In this document: piece after piece, positions 21,462-33,738 of the stretch
How positions within the stretch are numbered: the stretch's first letter is position 1
How the letters are laid out: every line of letters starts with the position of its first letter
Assembly (NCBI GenBank): GCA_003586115.2
Contig: QVOM02000025.1
Location: 47,450,229 to 47,514,228, forward strand
Direction: 5' to 3'
DNA from: Salvator merianae
Taxonomy: Eukaryota > Chordata > Lepidosauria > Squamata > Teiidae
DNA length: 64,000 nt
Notes under the pieces: model-generated
Seen by the model: the letters and a program-made list of their open reading frames with translations, nothing else
Told to the model about the DNA's origin: nothing
Database searches by the model: none
Made by a program: the position numbers and the translations under genes

Positions 21462-21609
21462 CTTTATTATTTTGCTATAATACCTCATAAATAAATAAAA
21501 GTTACATGCATTGTGTTTAAACCAAAACCAACGTTGGTACTCCTTTCTTTTCTTAAGGCTTCTGAATAAGTAAGAACCAATCTCACAGAATTAAAAGAAC
21601 CTAGTCACA

Positions 21610-22049
21610 ATTTTTGGTGACATGCTACATTTTCAAGTTGAGGGGAAAAAAATGATACAATTGCTAATCCTTTATCTGGAAAAGCATCAGATGGGCAGCT
21701 TTCTTTCCTTTCCTTTGACATTATATGTTATGGGATGTTAAGAAGGACAAGCAAGAAGAGAAATTTTACATGTAATATCAGTCAGGTATTACAGAAGATT
21801 AGAAAGACAATAAGTTAACCATAATGGTCTATCACATTGTTGACTGAGTAAAGTGAAATAGAAAATGTGAGTTTTATTAATTAATATGTTTAAGGATGTC
21901 CTATTCAATGAAACCATTGTCCTTTCTGTATGAACCCTTAATATGGATTAAGGGTCCATGTAGTACACCTCTAAACCTCATAGTTCTGCACGTTAGTGTG
22001 GATCTATGAGATTACGTACCCACCGGTTCACAATGTCTGCATCTGACAA
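21610..22049. other. Unannotated DNA
   Basis: Sequence after the LTR-like end. It does not contain a visible retroviral coding frame. Confidence 0.35.
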
Positions 22050-22442
22050 GGTGTGATCCAGATTAAGAAGATCATTTATTTGGGTCTGCCAGCAGACCAG
22101 CAGGGCCTGATCCAAAACATGGGAGGTGTACAGAAGGCATGTCTCCCATGTTCAGGACTACTGGGGGGGAGGTGCCTTTCAGTGGCACACCATAGCGTGA
22201 TGCTAAAAAGCATCAACCAGAGACCCCAAAGCTAGGAACTTTTGTTCCTAACCTTGGAAGCATAGTGGTGCAGCTGTGAAGTATGTGTGAGCTTTGTAGT
22301 CACAGCATAGGTTGATATGGATCAGTGTTATCTGTACAGGCAATGCTGATCCAGCCCATGCCTTCCCGTGGTCAGGATCAGTGGACCAGACTATTCTGGA
22401 TTCAGTGATCCCAATCAAATGCAGGTAAGTGCACAAAGAACC
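22050..22442. mobile_element. Foldback MITE, related to 33741 and 61150
   Basis: The right end CAGGTAAGTGCACAAAGAACCC matches the AACTGCACAAAGGTT end of the 33741 element. The interior has short foldbacks around GGTCTGCCAGCAGACC. The left end is not certain. Confidence 0.35.
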
Positions 22443-23538
22443 CACAATTATCTATAATATCTTATACAAATTATCCAAGGAAGATAGCTGGGGTGTCTTT
22501 AATTTGCCATTTCCCTTTTATTGTTTTTGCTTGTTATACTCTACTTTTCAAACTCTAGGTAACTGCAGAAATTACTGAATACTCAGGTCTCAAGGCCACG
22601 GATCTTGATGTTAATGAAAAAATGGATTGGAAACTTGGCAGTAATCATTTGATTTATTTCTCTTTAAAAAGACTTAGATATTTTGGAAGAGGCATTTATT
22701 ACCATCCACATCTCTTTAATTGTATTTCAAAATCATCCAAGATTTTTCTTGTTGTCCAACAGAAACTGGGGACAATTAAAAGAAGCAGGGCTATCAACTT
22801 TGTGATTTCTATGCTGATGGTGCTGTTACAGGACTATCTTATTTAATATGAATTTATGCACACTTTGGTACATAAGGCATAAGCAACCTTGTGTCAGGGT
22901 GGGCACATAGAACATTGGCATCTTATGGTATGTTGAAAATACAGGAAATGGACCAGCAGTGGCCTGGATTCCTGTTGCATCTTGGAAACACAAACTCCAT
23001 TTTCAAAAGCACAAACTATTGTGAAATTTTCCTTTCGCTCCCTCTCCCCCACTTCTGCCTACAAGGAAGCACATCTGCATATCTATGTTAAAAGGTCTTG
23101 TTGGCTTCCTTCAGAACAATAGAAAACCTCTGCAGATTGTATACATATAACTGGTACACTTTGATAAAAATACCAAAGGATATCTAAAAGCTATCATTTT
23201 TGTCATTACAAAATATTGGCAAACTGCAATGTATTAACAGAAAATAGTAGGTAAACATCTTGCTTACCTGTCTTGATTACCCATCAGGAAACCTTTTTGT
23301 CTCTTATGGCTGGCCATTGTCCTTATGTAAATAAGTATTTGCTGGGGTCTTGATCTACAGATATCCCAAGCATGTGATATGTACTGCCTCTGGCCCCTCC
23401 CAGCCTTACTCTCCATAGCGCAGAAGTCCATGTGGCTGGCATTCATTGCCCTGGATCCCTCACACTGAGTCCCAGCATCCTTTTCATCAAGTCCAGGTAA
23501 CCAATCCTGATGTTTCTCTGTCCCTGTCCAGCCCAGAC

Positions 23539-23545
23539 TATAAAA
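23539..23545 (+). promoter_or_regulatory. TATA box of the 22890-24080 LTR-like element
   Basis: TATAAAA preceded by GCCCAGAC and followed by CCTACGAC. Confidence 0.45.
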
Positions 23546-23918
23546 CCTACGACTTTTGAAAATCTCTCTCTCTTTTTTGCCTTGCTTTTGCCTCTTTGGC
23601 TCTTGTTCCTGCTTCTCCCGCCCCCGTGTTTGTTTGTCTTTCTTCTTCCCCTCCTTGTTCTCTCTTTTCTCTCCAGCCCATTTGGATCCAAGCATAGGTA
23701 AATATATATGTCTCTGGGAAGGGAAAACAGTTTAGTACTTTAAAGATTGGGTTGTATTATGCTTTTTCTGCTGTTGTTTTCTTCTTTGTTTGTTATTGCT
23801 GGAATCTTAGAATACTAGCAGGGTCTCCCAGCTCAGTTTAAAACCCTTTTTATCCCCTTTGCGCTTGCATTTCATTGCTGTCACCTATATTTTTGCTCTA
23901 CCACCAGTTTTCTTAATT

Positions 23919-23924
23919 AATAAA
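23919..23924 (+). promoter_or_regulatory. Polyadenylation signal in the 22890-24080 LTR-like element
   Basis: AATAAA within TTAATTAATAAATAATC, about 160 bases before the proposed element end. Confidence 0.4.
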
Positions 23925-24080
23925 TAATCATTTTATTGGAAACTCTACTTGTTTTGACTTGATCTTTTCTCTGCCTCATTTTTACATGGTCCATCCCAGT
24001 TGATTTCCCATTTTTAAAATCAATAGCCTAAAAGATCCTGCTCTTACAGAGTGACTGGGGAGAGCTTCCCCCCCCCAACA

Positions 24081-25690
24081 ATAGAATTCACAACTCACTG
24101 CTTGTATCAGTGCATATTGCATCTCTGAACAGCTGTTGAGGGATACATCTGAGGATTAATTACCTTCCTACATACAGGACAAATGTGGCTATCTTTACAT
24201 TTAATATTTACATTTTTGAATAGAAGAGGCATCGAAGAAGAAATGGGGAATTGAATTCCCTTTGTACACATATGTCAGTAGGAACAACAATCTTTAAAGG
24301 GAATAGCAGCAGTATTATATTCTATGGTTCTTAACACACACACACACAAACCCACCTTTCCTGGTTTGAAACACACTTGGGAAACAAACTCAGACTTGAG
24401 ACTTCCTGATGGGAAGTGGAATTAGTTCATGTACATCAAGATTCATTAGAACAGTGCCACAAAGCAGTTAATCTTAAAATATTATATAGATCATGTACAA
24501 CTCAGTGCAACTCACACGTATCAATTCTATACTATATCACCTTTCTGTTGGTGGGGATAAAAGGTTAAAGGAACATACGTTCAGCTTTGGGGGTCCTGTT
24601 CTATTACATTTTTGAACAGTTTTTCATAAAGAAATGTACACTGTATTGGCTGAAAACATATGCACACTCTCTCACACACACATACATATATATTACACCA
24701 CAACTGACTTCTTTACTTTCAAAGATAGCAATAAACTTCTGAAAAATAAATTACTGGTAAAATTTCTCTTAACTGCAGCAAGGCTCACTGGAGCACAAAA
24801 TTGGAAAATTGTTCTTAATCTATGTAAAAAGGTATAATACCAAAAATTATGGGATCTCACAAGTCATAAATTTATTACAGGCCAGAATAAAAGGATGAAA
24901 GGTCTTTGAAAGGATGAAAGGATGATTCTGGTCTTTGTGGAAACCACTGATAAACTATTTGCCTATATTAAAATCTTTAATGATAGCATTCATTCCAAAT
25001 TTGATTTAAGGTTCCATTCCCCTGTTTAAGTCCAGAGCCACCACCTCATGTGAGTCTCAATTTCCATTTGAATTACTAGCCTACTCCCATTGTTGGAGAC
25101 CCTGGCAAAATGAGAAAGAACAAATAAAAAGGGAAATGGCAGAGGAGCAAAAACCATTTTAAAACTAAGGTATCCCAAAGTTTGCTCATCTTTGACTCTG
25201 AAAAACATCTAAAAACATAAAAAAGGTCTTATGCAATAATGCCGCCTAATCGTTTTTAGAAGAAAAGAAAGATCCCATTATTGGAGTTCTAGGGGTGCCA
25301 TGAGCTTGCCTAAAGTATAAACAAAATTGGTTTTAAAGATTTAATCATGTGCTGACCAGGGAAAAAAGTGGGAAAACAACACTCATCACCTATTGTTCAA
25401 AAGTAACCATTTTGCCCAAAAGAATCAGATAAGAGTATTTACTGCAAGGAAGCCTTTTGCCATGTAATTTTGATGATCCCATTATCTTCATTGAGTAGAT
25501 CATTTCCCTCAGTGCTTTGATGAAATACATGAATTCATAACTATGTCCAAGTATATTTTGTTGAAATCCTGCCAGGTGTTAGGGTCTTTTTTTTTGGGGG
25601 GGGGGGATGCTTGTGTTACCTCACCTATTCCAGACTTTTTCTAATTAGGACTTTGCTGAACACCCTTAAACTTGTTTTACTTGACTGAAT
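24081..25690. other. Unannotated DNA with short CA repeats
   Basis: Short (AC)n tracts occur at 24332-24349 and 24660-24700. A T-run followed by a G-run lies at about 25589-25606. I see no gene. Confidence 0.4.
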
Positions 25691-25739
25691 TTTTAATCCT
25701 GGGAAGATTTTTTTTCATTTGTCAGCAGTTTTAAAACCT

Positions 25740-26155
25740 CCTTTCCTTCCTATGTCACAGAGCACCAGAGATCTGCAGAAGCCTGCAGAAAAGAAGACTG
25801 AGAGGAGACATGATACTTTTTTCAAGTATCTGAAGAGCTGTCACAGTGAAGAGGGATTGGCCCTATTCCCACTTACACAAGAAGGAAGGACTAGAAACAA
25901 TGGGATGAAACTTCAAGGGAGTAGATACAGACTAGATATTAGAAAATAAAACTTTCTGACAGTAAGGGCGATCAGTCAATGGAATAGGTTGCCAGAGGAG
26001 GTAGTGAGCTCTCCTTCACTAGAGGTCTTCAAGGAGAGACTGGACAGACATCTGTCTGGGATGGTTTAGTGAATCCTGCATTGAGCAGGGGGTTTGACTT
26101 GATGACCCTGGAGGTCCCTTACAACTCTATGATTCTATGATTCTATGTCTCAATA
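25740..26155 (+). mobile_element. CR1 LINE 3' end
   Basis: The text GGTTGCCAGAGGAGGTAGTG, then AGACTGGACAGACATCTGTC, then GACTTGATGACCCTGGAGG, ending in ATGATTCTATGATTCTATG, is the characteristic CR1 3' untranslated region. CR1 elements end in short 8-bp direct repeats of the ATTCTATG type. Only this part is present, as in most 5'-truncated CR1 copies. It is one of the best clues that the host is a reptile or bird. Confidence 0.9.
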
Positions 26156-26187
26156 ATTTTATGGTTCTATGAGTCTATGATCTTTTC

Positions 26188-26484
26188 TAGAGATATATCA
26201 ATCAGATTTCAGTTCAAACCTGGTTAAATCTAGCAGGGGGTGTTTGAAAGGCTTGAGTTTGAACCCAAAACTGGTCCTGTTCAAAAGTAGAGATTACATT
26301 TGAAATGAACAAAGAATTTGCATTCAAACCTAGTGAATGCACCCCATTTGATCCAAGGTTCAAAAGTGTTCAGAAGGTTAACATTCAAACTGAACACTCT
26401 GCCTGTTCAAAGAAAAAAGTTCCAATTCAGACTGAACAAATGGGCATTCAGACTGATGTGAACCAAACAGCCAATTTAAGTCTA
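26188..26484. mobile_element. Family A MITE, short form
   Basis: Begins TAGAGATATATCAATC and ends AATTTAAGTCTA. Flanking octamers ATCTTTTC (26180-26187) and GTCTTTTC (26485-26492) match at 7 of 8. The 297-bp interior is built from TTCAAACC / GGTTTGAA and TTCAAAAG words that fold back. The termini are more diverged than in most copies. Confidence 0.6.
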
Positions 26485-26499
26485 GTCTTTTCCTCAGTT

Positions 26500-26660
26500 T
26501 AGCACTCTGGAGATAATCTAATGTGTTCATGACAAAACAAGTGACTGCTGACTGAGTGCAGGAGAGATCCAGCCTTCCATGTGAGGCAGTCTCAGGCTGT
26601 CTCTCTGTTATGCAATAAATGAACCTTAATCAGGCCCTCAGACTCCTTTCTGTCCCACAA
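26500..26660 (+). other. Possible retroelement 3' region
   Basis: A C-rich tract with GCAATAAATGAACC (AATAAA near 26612) looks like an LTR R-U5 portion, but I find no second copy in the window to support it. Confidence 0.2.
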
Positions 26661-28261
26661 GTGTCTTTTCCAGGCCCCCAAGGTGACCAATCTCCATTGC
26701 TCTCCCTGCCAAAGCATCATTACATTAGCACTCTGGTGGCCTGGGATAAGTCCCTCAAGGTCAGGGAGCAAGGAGTGAGTCTCAGGATGCTACCTCACTT
26801 GAAACCCAATTTGGTCCAGGCAATAGAACAGGGGAGGGTATCTGGCCACCTTTGTCCAGGCTGTGACTAGGATCTAATGACAGAAGCACCTCCCCAGGAA
26901 CTTCTAGCAGTTTGTGTGGAGCCATGGTCATTACTCCAACCAGTGATGAACCCTGCATTGAAACTAGCAGGGGATCGGGAAAGGGTGACTGAAGCCTTAC
27001 TTTGATCTTTTCAAGCTTCATACTGATCCACTGAGTTTAAACAAATACAATCGTTTCCAGATTTTGTTCACATTGGCAGTTTGTACTGGAATTGTGTAAT
27101 GCCACATGCTTTTACTTTACATTTTAAAAAGCCACTCAACACATTACAGCAAATGTCACTGTACCTAATTTGACCTCACATGTACACTTCAACTTCTCCA
27201 ATATCCTTCCAGTTGGATCCTCTCTGTTCCTTAATGCTTCATGGTCATGATCATCCATGATCAATCTCTTAAATAGCTGTTTAAATATGTATGCAATAAA
27301 ATCAAGATGCATACATGCATAAAGGCTCACATACGTAATCTTTTAGTCACAAAGATATAATCATTTACTTTTAAACAAGCAGTAATTATGAACCACCATT
27401 CACCAAATGTTCCCAAGGCAGATAGCAAAGCAGTTAAGAAGTGATCATTGAGGCCACATCTCCATAGCTCTGTGAAGACAAACTTTTCTCACCTCCCCCC
27501 AGGACAATGTGTTTGTATGTTCCATTGGGCTGATGTGACTGGGGGTTCATGATGCCATCCTGTGATGGGAAATGGGGCTCATTAATTTCAGAGTAGTATT
27601 TTTCACTCTGAAGTAGCCCTGTCTCATTCATTTATTTCACAGCAGCTGCTAAACTGCTGCTAGGCAAATTGAGGGTCTGCCAGTGTCACCATAGTGCATC
27701 TGGCTGACCTGGAGATGCTAATTTACCCTCTGATTGCTGCCACAGTCATCCCTCAGACTGACCTGACCAGCAGATATAGAAATAGTCTGCTGGAGTACTC
27801 AGGAGATGCCTGAACTAACATCCATTCCAGCTACTTTCTGCCCACCTCTGTGGAAATGCAGCCTGAATCTACAATAGCCTAAGCATATTCCTAAGTCACG
27901 CAGGGACAATATATACAGAACAATACTTTTACACAGGTAACAGAATGGGAAAAGAAAAAAAAAGAAAACAAGACACTGTTCTTGGCAAATAGTAAGAACA
28001 GTTGAAGCGTAAGAGAGTATTGGCATCAAGGGCTGTATCTGTGAAATCTGGCAACGCTATTTACCAGGCCCCCAGGGCATCCAATCCCCCCTGCTCCCCT
28101 AGTAAAAGTGTTCTAAGGTCAGCATGTGAGAAGGAACTCGGAAGTCACTACCTTGTGCCTTGATGCAGCCCAGATCTTTTCTGAAGCTCTTTAAAGCAGG
28201 CCAGCAACTGAAGGTGTTGCTGAATGTTTACATGAAGGTTGAAGTACCTCTCTGTGCATCT
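26660..28261. other. Unannotated, mostly unique DNA
   Basis: No gene, no recurring element. Open frames of 60-80 codons are chance-like. Confidence 0.4.
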
Positions 28262-28591
28262 TAGGGATGTGCATGAATGAAATTTGCATGTTTGTTTTGC
28301 CAACAAAGAAAAAAGAATGTTTCATTGTCAAACTGTTTAACTGGGGGGAAAAAAATCATATTCAGTTTTGCACTTTGCAAAGAAAAAAGCCATTTTCCCA
28401 TTTTTTTTTTTAAAAAAAGCCCTTTTCATGGGCAAAAACACACTGAAACATGAATATTCAATCGAATTGTCTATTTTCACAAATGGGAGACTGATTCAAT
28501 TCGATCAAAGTTTTGGAAATGCAAAAACCCACGTTGTTGTTTCAATGTGAATGCAAAATATTCAATCAAATTCATGAATGCAAATTATCTA
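28262..28591. mobile_element. Family A MITE, short form
   Basis: Begins TAGGGATGTGCATGAATG; the right end TTCATGAATGCAAATTATCTA is its decayed inverse. Flanking octamers GTGCATCT (28254-28261) and GTGCATAT (28592-28599) match at 7 of 8, fixing the boundaries at 330 bp. Interior AT-rich foldback. Confidence 0.65.
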
Positions 28592-29740
28592 GTGCATATG
28601 CATTAACATTCAGTTTGAGCCATCAGCAGTGGAGATGGAGAAGCACCTCAGACAGCTGTGGTGAGCCCAATGCGAGAGAAGCACCTTCCCCCCCAGTCAT
28701 AGTTAGAGATTTCCATGGAGCTGTGACCAGGGTTTTAGCTTTTGTAATTCTCTGCAGGCAGCTACAAGAAATAACTGCTGAACATCAGATAGCAATTCTG
28801 TGTCTTTGGAATAGACTGAGTAAATTTGTGCTAAGATGATGTAAGAAAGATGGCATACTAGCACAGAAAATGGAGCACTTCCATGCATTTCAATTTTTAT
28901 TTTATTTTATGCCATGAGGATTCAGTCAAGATTTTGACAAGCCCTTCACAGAGCATAGAACAAAAATGCCACGAATTCATATCTTATAGCTCATATCTAC
29001 CTGAACTCTAGATGCAAGTAGGCAGAGACTCACCACTGAGCAATGCTTTGTTATGTGAAACGAGCATATATTTTGTCTCCCAAATGCAGTTTGGTTTTCT
29101 TATCTGCAGTCAAACAGCACCCACTCTTGTGGCCTTAGGATATGCCACATCTGTCAGTACAGAGTAAGAATGTCCTTTGTTAGCTATCATTATTTTAAAT
29201 GGCTTTGTCTTAACCTGGTCTTACTGCTATTCTGTAACTAAAGAGCTGTTCCCCCCGGCCCTCAGGAAATGTGGAAAAAATCAGTATGGCCTTGCTTTTG
29301 GGCAATTAGGTCACTCTATTTGTCATTCAGTACATCAAAGCAGCATTAAAAGGTACTGTTGGAAGAAACTTGCACTAAAATGGTCAGTGAAAGGCAAAGC
29401 AACATGTTGCAGGCTTCTGTAATGTTAAGATTCAAGTTTAGAGTTATGACAAAAAGAATTCCGCTTCTGCTTTGAGAACACAGGGCTAAGGCTTCAACTA
29501 CATGTCACCTAATGGGGCAAGCTGTGAGTGGTAACTATGTACTACTGTGATATAGGCAGGAAGGGGCAATTTACATACTGAAGTCTGAATGATCTTCATG
29601 CTTCTGGTACCAGCTTGAGATCAGAATGCCACCCACAGCAGCTGAAGAACCCAGCTGGATCTCCAACCAGGGAGAAGTGCGAAAGCTTCAGTTGTATACA
29701 ACAGATCTGGCCAGGGCTGCTAGATAATCAGACAAACTGT
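28592..29740. other. Unannotated DNA
   Basis: No recognisable element or gene. Confidence 0.4.
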
Positions 29741-29744
29741 CATG

Positions 29745-30290
29745 TCTACCTCCCTTTCAGACTCTGACTCAGAGCCTGAGGACTCAGCCCTTGAATATGC
29801 TGAATCAGAACCTGAGGAACAGATGCTTCCTGCTCCTGACTCAGTACCCGCTGAGGTGGGGGGCAGGTGGCCTCAGCATCAGAGCCTCTGTAAGGGAGCC
29901 AGAGGCAGACAGTACTGAGGTGCCCCTGGGTTTGGCTGAACATTGGCAGACTAAACAAAGATTGAGACATTCAGTCAGACTGGAGGAGAAACATCGAGGC
30001 CTGCCATACCCACACCCACAGCTGCCAGCAGTTTCTGATGAGGACTTTTGTAAAGCGGAGCTTGCTCTTGCTGCCCTGCCATTAGCAACATCCTTAAACA
30101 GGCTTGCAGCTTCAGAAACCAGTTTGTTTGGACTCTGACCTTTGGACTGGCTATCGTGACTGCAAATTCTGGAGTGATTGACCTTGGACTGGCTTTACTA
30201 TATTCTCGTGTTCCTGTTTGTGTGCCTGAAATAAAACAAAAAAGGAAAAAGCTTTGCTTCTTTTATGTTGCTAGCTGACATTCCTTGCAT
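29745..30290 (+). mobile_element. Unclassified retroelement remnant with poly(A) signal
   Basis: Segments open in frame (SDSEPEDSALEYAESEPEEQ, about 29757-29820) encode an acidic Glu/Ser/Asp-rich stretch, followed by a tract ending GTGTGCCTGAAATAAAAC (AATAAA near 30231). It looks like the 3' part of a processed or LTR-type retroelement rather than a host gene, since no splice context or longer frame is present. I do not recognise the family. Confidence 0.35.
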
Positions 30291-30690
30291 AGCTGTTGAA
30301 GTTGGGACACAAACTATTTATCCTAACCATACAAAAAGCCAAAAAACAAACAAACCCAAAACAAAAGCACCCAAACCCACAAGTGTATCTGATATTTGTC
30401 TGATTTTTAGCCAAAGGTGGCAGCCCTGGATCTGGCCAGAACTCCAGCTGTTGAATCACCTTCGGGCAGCACATGCCAACCTGATGTTGACCATTTAAAA
30501 AATGTATGTCCTTAGAATTGTTTTTCCTGTTCTTGTGAAAGGCTGCTTCTTTTGACATTTGTACTGGGAGACAGCTGCTTCTGGTGCAGGGACACGTGGT
30601 TGATCTTGTAGATGCAGCCTATTTTGCTTAGGGGAAAAAAAAAAGTGCCATGTTGATAAGCGTATCACATAAGATTTTGTTAGATTTTCT

Positions 30691-30928
30691 TAAGTTGTTG
30701 TCATTAAGTTGCTGCCATCAAGTCAGAATCAAATCATGGTAACTACATGAACATCGACATGCAATTTTCTTGGCAGATACAGCTGTGGTGTGGCTACCAT
30801 CTTGGCTCCACTCCTAGATACAGATGCAGTTTGCTATTGCCTACTTCTGAGAAGATGCTGGACATGACACTTTTGACCCTTTGTCTTCTAAGCAATTGTT
30901 CTACCAGTGGATTACACCACTACCTGTG
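30691..30928 (+). mobile_element. Old SINE/L3-like repeat
   Basis: GTTGCTGCCATCAAGTCAGA...CAGTTTGCTATTGCCTACTTCTGAG...CTACCAGTGGATTACACCACTACC follows the order of a widespread tetrapod repeat (GTGCCATCAAGTC, TTTGCCATTGCCTTCCTCTG, CACTACACCA). Diverged. Confidence 0.5.
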
Positions 30929-31516
30929 AAAAGCTGTTGTTTTTCCCTTTAACCCAGTTTTTCTCTTAGCACACAAACACACATGCGCATAAAGGACTAC
31001 AGTGAAATATCTATTTAGTTCTTTCAGAATATTTCTGTAATTTCATAACATATCATGAGCTTCCTATGGCCTCACATAGCTTCTTTAAACCAGTCTAGTA
31101 AGATTGAACTTGAGGCTGTAAATGAAGAATCTATCAGTTTCAGTTTTCCAGTCAGCTGGAGAAGTCGACTGCATTCTTTTTCCTTGAATAGGTCTAGTGG
31201 CTTGACTGAATTCATGGATCATTAACTACTAAGAAAACTGTTTTTCTCAGCCTGTAAATCTGATCTAGAATAATAGGGTAGGTTATTCTTGTGGTGCAAA
31301 TTTAATAGAACAATATATCTTTGTCTAGATCAAAATATTTTGAGACAAATCAGAACATTCATTTTGAATACCTTCTTGGTTAATATGGAAAAAAACCACA
31401 CAATCAATCTTTCAAGTTCACTTTTTTCATGCACAAAAACCTTTAAAGATTTTTTTTTTTAGTCTGCTGGGTGAGCATATTTGCTTAGTAACCATTTGTT
31501 AGTATGTAAAGATGAC
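30929..31516. other. Unannotated AT-rich DNA
   Basis: No element recognised. Confidence 0.4.
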
Positions 31517-31519
31517 TTA

Positions 31520-33132
31520 GGGTCTTTTCACACTAACCAGTCTCGTATGGTATAACATACTATAGACCCAACTCAGCAGCAGACATCTGTACTTCAATGC
31601 TGGAAAAGCCACATATCAGACCACCAACACTCAACATGCAGATGATCTGACCAGGGCAGGCCAGCTCACCATGACAAGAGTCACAACAACATTGCCATGC
31701 AACTGAATGTTGCCATGGTGATCAGGATGCAGCACGTGATTGTGCAGCCACAGCCGCAGTCACAGCTACAGCCACAGCTATAGCCACACCACCATGCCCA
31801 CTCACAGCATTATACCTGAAAGAGGGTGCAGATGCTGCTGACTCCTGGTAGAGCTGTGGGCAATGTTTTAGTTATCCACACCTAGTTGGCTTTGGGAGCA
31901 CCTGGGAGTAGGGGTGTGCACGAAATTTCAAAGCAACAAAATTTCGTATGAATTTCATTGCTTCGTGACTTTCCCATCGAATGTGAAGTGGCATCTCCAT
32001 TGCGAAAGCGAATGGCAAAAGTCCTGGCCATTTTCGCTAATTTTCGGGACCTTCGCCACTCGCCGCGAACGGCCGCTTTCGTCTTTTTTCACTGCGAAAA
32101 CTTCGAAGCCTCGAAGCTCAGTGGCTTCATAGCCTCAAGTCTCTCTGGCTCTAGAGGTGGAAATTGTAATGCATCACATTAGGAAAGACGGTATTTTTTT
32201 AACTCTTCGACTGCCTCGCAGCGATCGCACCGCATGAGGATGAGAAACTCAGATGGCTAGGAGTTAATAAAACTTCTTTGATGGTGGTATATAGTTCTGC
32301 GGTTTGAAATGGAGGGCAAGATGAGGCATCATTTCACTGCTGCTTGGAAGTAGGGAGGGAGTTATTTAATCCTGCGGGTGCCTCCAGTCTTCTAAATTAC
32401 ACACTTAGCTGAAGGCAAATGCTTTGTGCGTCACTGGCTGAGCCCGCCCGCCTTGTAGGCAAGGTAATAATTTCTGTGTCCCAAACGATTGGCACAGATA
32501 GCAGCCAGCGACGAGTCGCACTGATAAGTTAAAGTGACAGAAGTTAGCACGCATGCGCGCACAGACATGAGCATCGAAAAGGCATCGAAAATGACGAAAA
32601 ATCAAAGCAAAAAAAATCCCTTCACTGGCTTTCGCTTGCTTTCGCCTCTCTGGTGTATTAGCAAAATCATAGCACTACCAAGCAACCTCGCGATCTGCAG
32701 TGAGGAACCCCCAACGTGCCTTCGTTGCTTTGAATCCTGCTACAAACCAGCCGCCGGCTAAAAGTAAGCTCCGTGAAATTTTTACCTTTAACAAAGCAAC
32801 TCCTTAAATTAGCAACGTGGACGGTCGAATATAGAAGGGACAGGGCAGGGGGATATGCGGCGTTTCCCTATAGAAAGAAGTGTTTTGGCTACTTATTTCG
32901 TTCATTTTGCACTTCCGGGTTTTTTGCAAAAATTTTCGCAGCGAAAACGAAAGTCGCCATTTTCGCGACCTCCATTTTCATACGAAAATGAAGCAACAGA
33001 GCTTTGATGCTTTGCGAAACGAACAGCAAAAATTCCTTTCATGCACATCCCTACCTGGGAGCACTCTGGGTCATGGTGGTGGCAGTGTGTGTGTGTCCAC
33101 TCACTCACTACAAGATAAGTATGAACAGACCC
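31520..33132. mobile_element. Family B MITE interrupted by a family A element
   Basis: Ends GGGTCTTTTCACACTAACC and AAGATAAGTATGAACAGACCC are inverted, flanked by TTA (31517-31519) and TTA (33133-33135). The core is a run of CAGCCACAG-type repeats at about 31740-31795. The 31909-33053 element plus one copy of its 8-bp duplication sits inside, so the original family B element was about 460 bp. The order of insertion is therefore B first, A second. Confidence 0.8.
31909..33053. mobile_element. Family A element, longest copy (1145 bp), hAT-like
   Basis: Starts TAGGGGTGTGCACGAAATTTC and ends TTTCATGCACATCCCTA, flanked by the perfect octamer CCTGGGAG (31901-31908 and 33054-33061). CpG-rich ends (GCGAAAGCG, TTTTCGCTAATTTTCG, CGCCACTCGCCGCG) surround an interior (about 32150-32880) that is unlike the palindromic arrays of the other long copies. 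The interior has no long open frame and may be a captured segment or the remnant of a longer parent. Confidence 0.85.
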
Positions 33133-33135
33133 TTA

Positions 33136-33738
33136 AATTTCTTAAGACGGCAGTGTTGAGAATCTACTACATATTTAGTGAAAATAAAAGATATTGGAAT
33201 GAAATATTTATTGATAAATTGTTTCTTTTGCAATCATATTTACAGTATCTGCCTTAGCCTGTGGGGAAGGAGGGTTTAAAAAGAGTATATGTAAAATTTG
33301 TAAAATTTACAAATAATATATAATACCTAATACCTAACCAGTATTATTGTGTATCATCCCCTGTTTGCAGGTAAAAATTCTTATTAAAAAATAATAACTT
33401 CATTTAAACATTATGTGCCTGTTCTTTAATTGAGTTTTTCTGCTTGTCAGAGGATTTGAGAAGGACTTTTCCACAAAAACACCAGTCCTAAATTTCTTCT
33501 CGACATTAACAGTCTCTTGCAAGATATTCCATAGATATTCACATGCTTTCTTGGAGCTTGCAGACAGATATGCAGGGAGACAGACTAAATCCATTGGTGT
33601 ATATATTCCAGCACTACTTCTTTTTTATACATGGAAAATGGTATCAGAAGATATTGCCGCCTTTCTCCTCCTACACTAATTATACTACTGAAGATATATT
33701 TTCATTAGTGTTGCTGCATGCTAACTTTCTTGATTAAC
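33136..33738. other. Unannotated AT-rich DNA
   Basis: Nothing recognised. Confidence 0.4.

Larger units (their letters stand above)
20703..21609 (+). mobile_element. Solo-LTR-like element with TATA and poly(A) signals
   Basis: Promoter-like GGCTATAAAAAGGAGG (TATA at 21295-21302) is followed about 195 bases later by overlapping AATAAA signals (21490-21499). The tract then ends AACCTAGTCACA, and the next bases, TTTTTGGTGACATGC, resemble the TGG-type start of a primer-binding region. This order (TATA, AATAAA, short U5, CA end) is classic LTR architecture. The left edge is a guess. A TG plus TA microsatellite (about 21424-21461) sits inside. No adjoining coding region was found. Confidence 0.5.
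22890..24080 (+). mobile_element. LTR-like element with TATA and poly(A) signals
   Basis: About 1.19 kb from TGTGTCAGGG to CCCCAACA. TATAAAA (23539-23545) is followed about 380 bases later by AATAAA (23919-23924) and an end region. The first 300 bases resemble 36590-36940. The last 120 bases (GTTGATTTCCCA...TTTTAAAA...GATCCTGCTCTTA) resemble 39195-39250, which links this to the TGTTAGG/CCTAACA family at 17950 and 38846. Pyrimidine-rich DNA at 23560-23690 lies just downstream of the TATA. No 5-bp target duplication is visible, so the boundaries are approximate. Confidence 0.5.

Noticed and set aside
23264..23695. 143-codon minus-strand Lys/Glu/Arg-rich frame
   Set aside because: It is the complement of a pyrimidine-rich tract downstream of the LTR-like TATA box. 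Low-complexity frame, not a gene.
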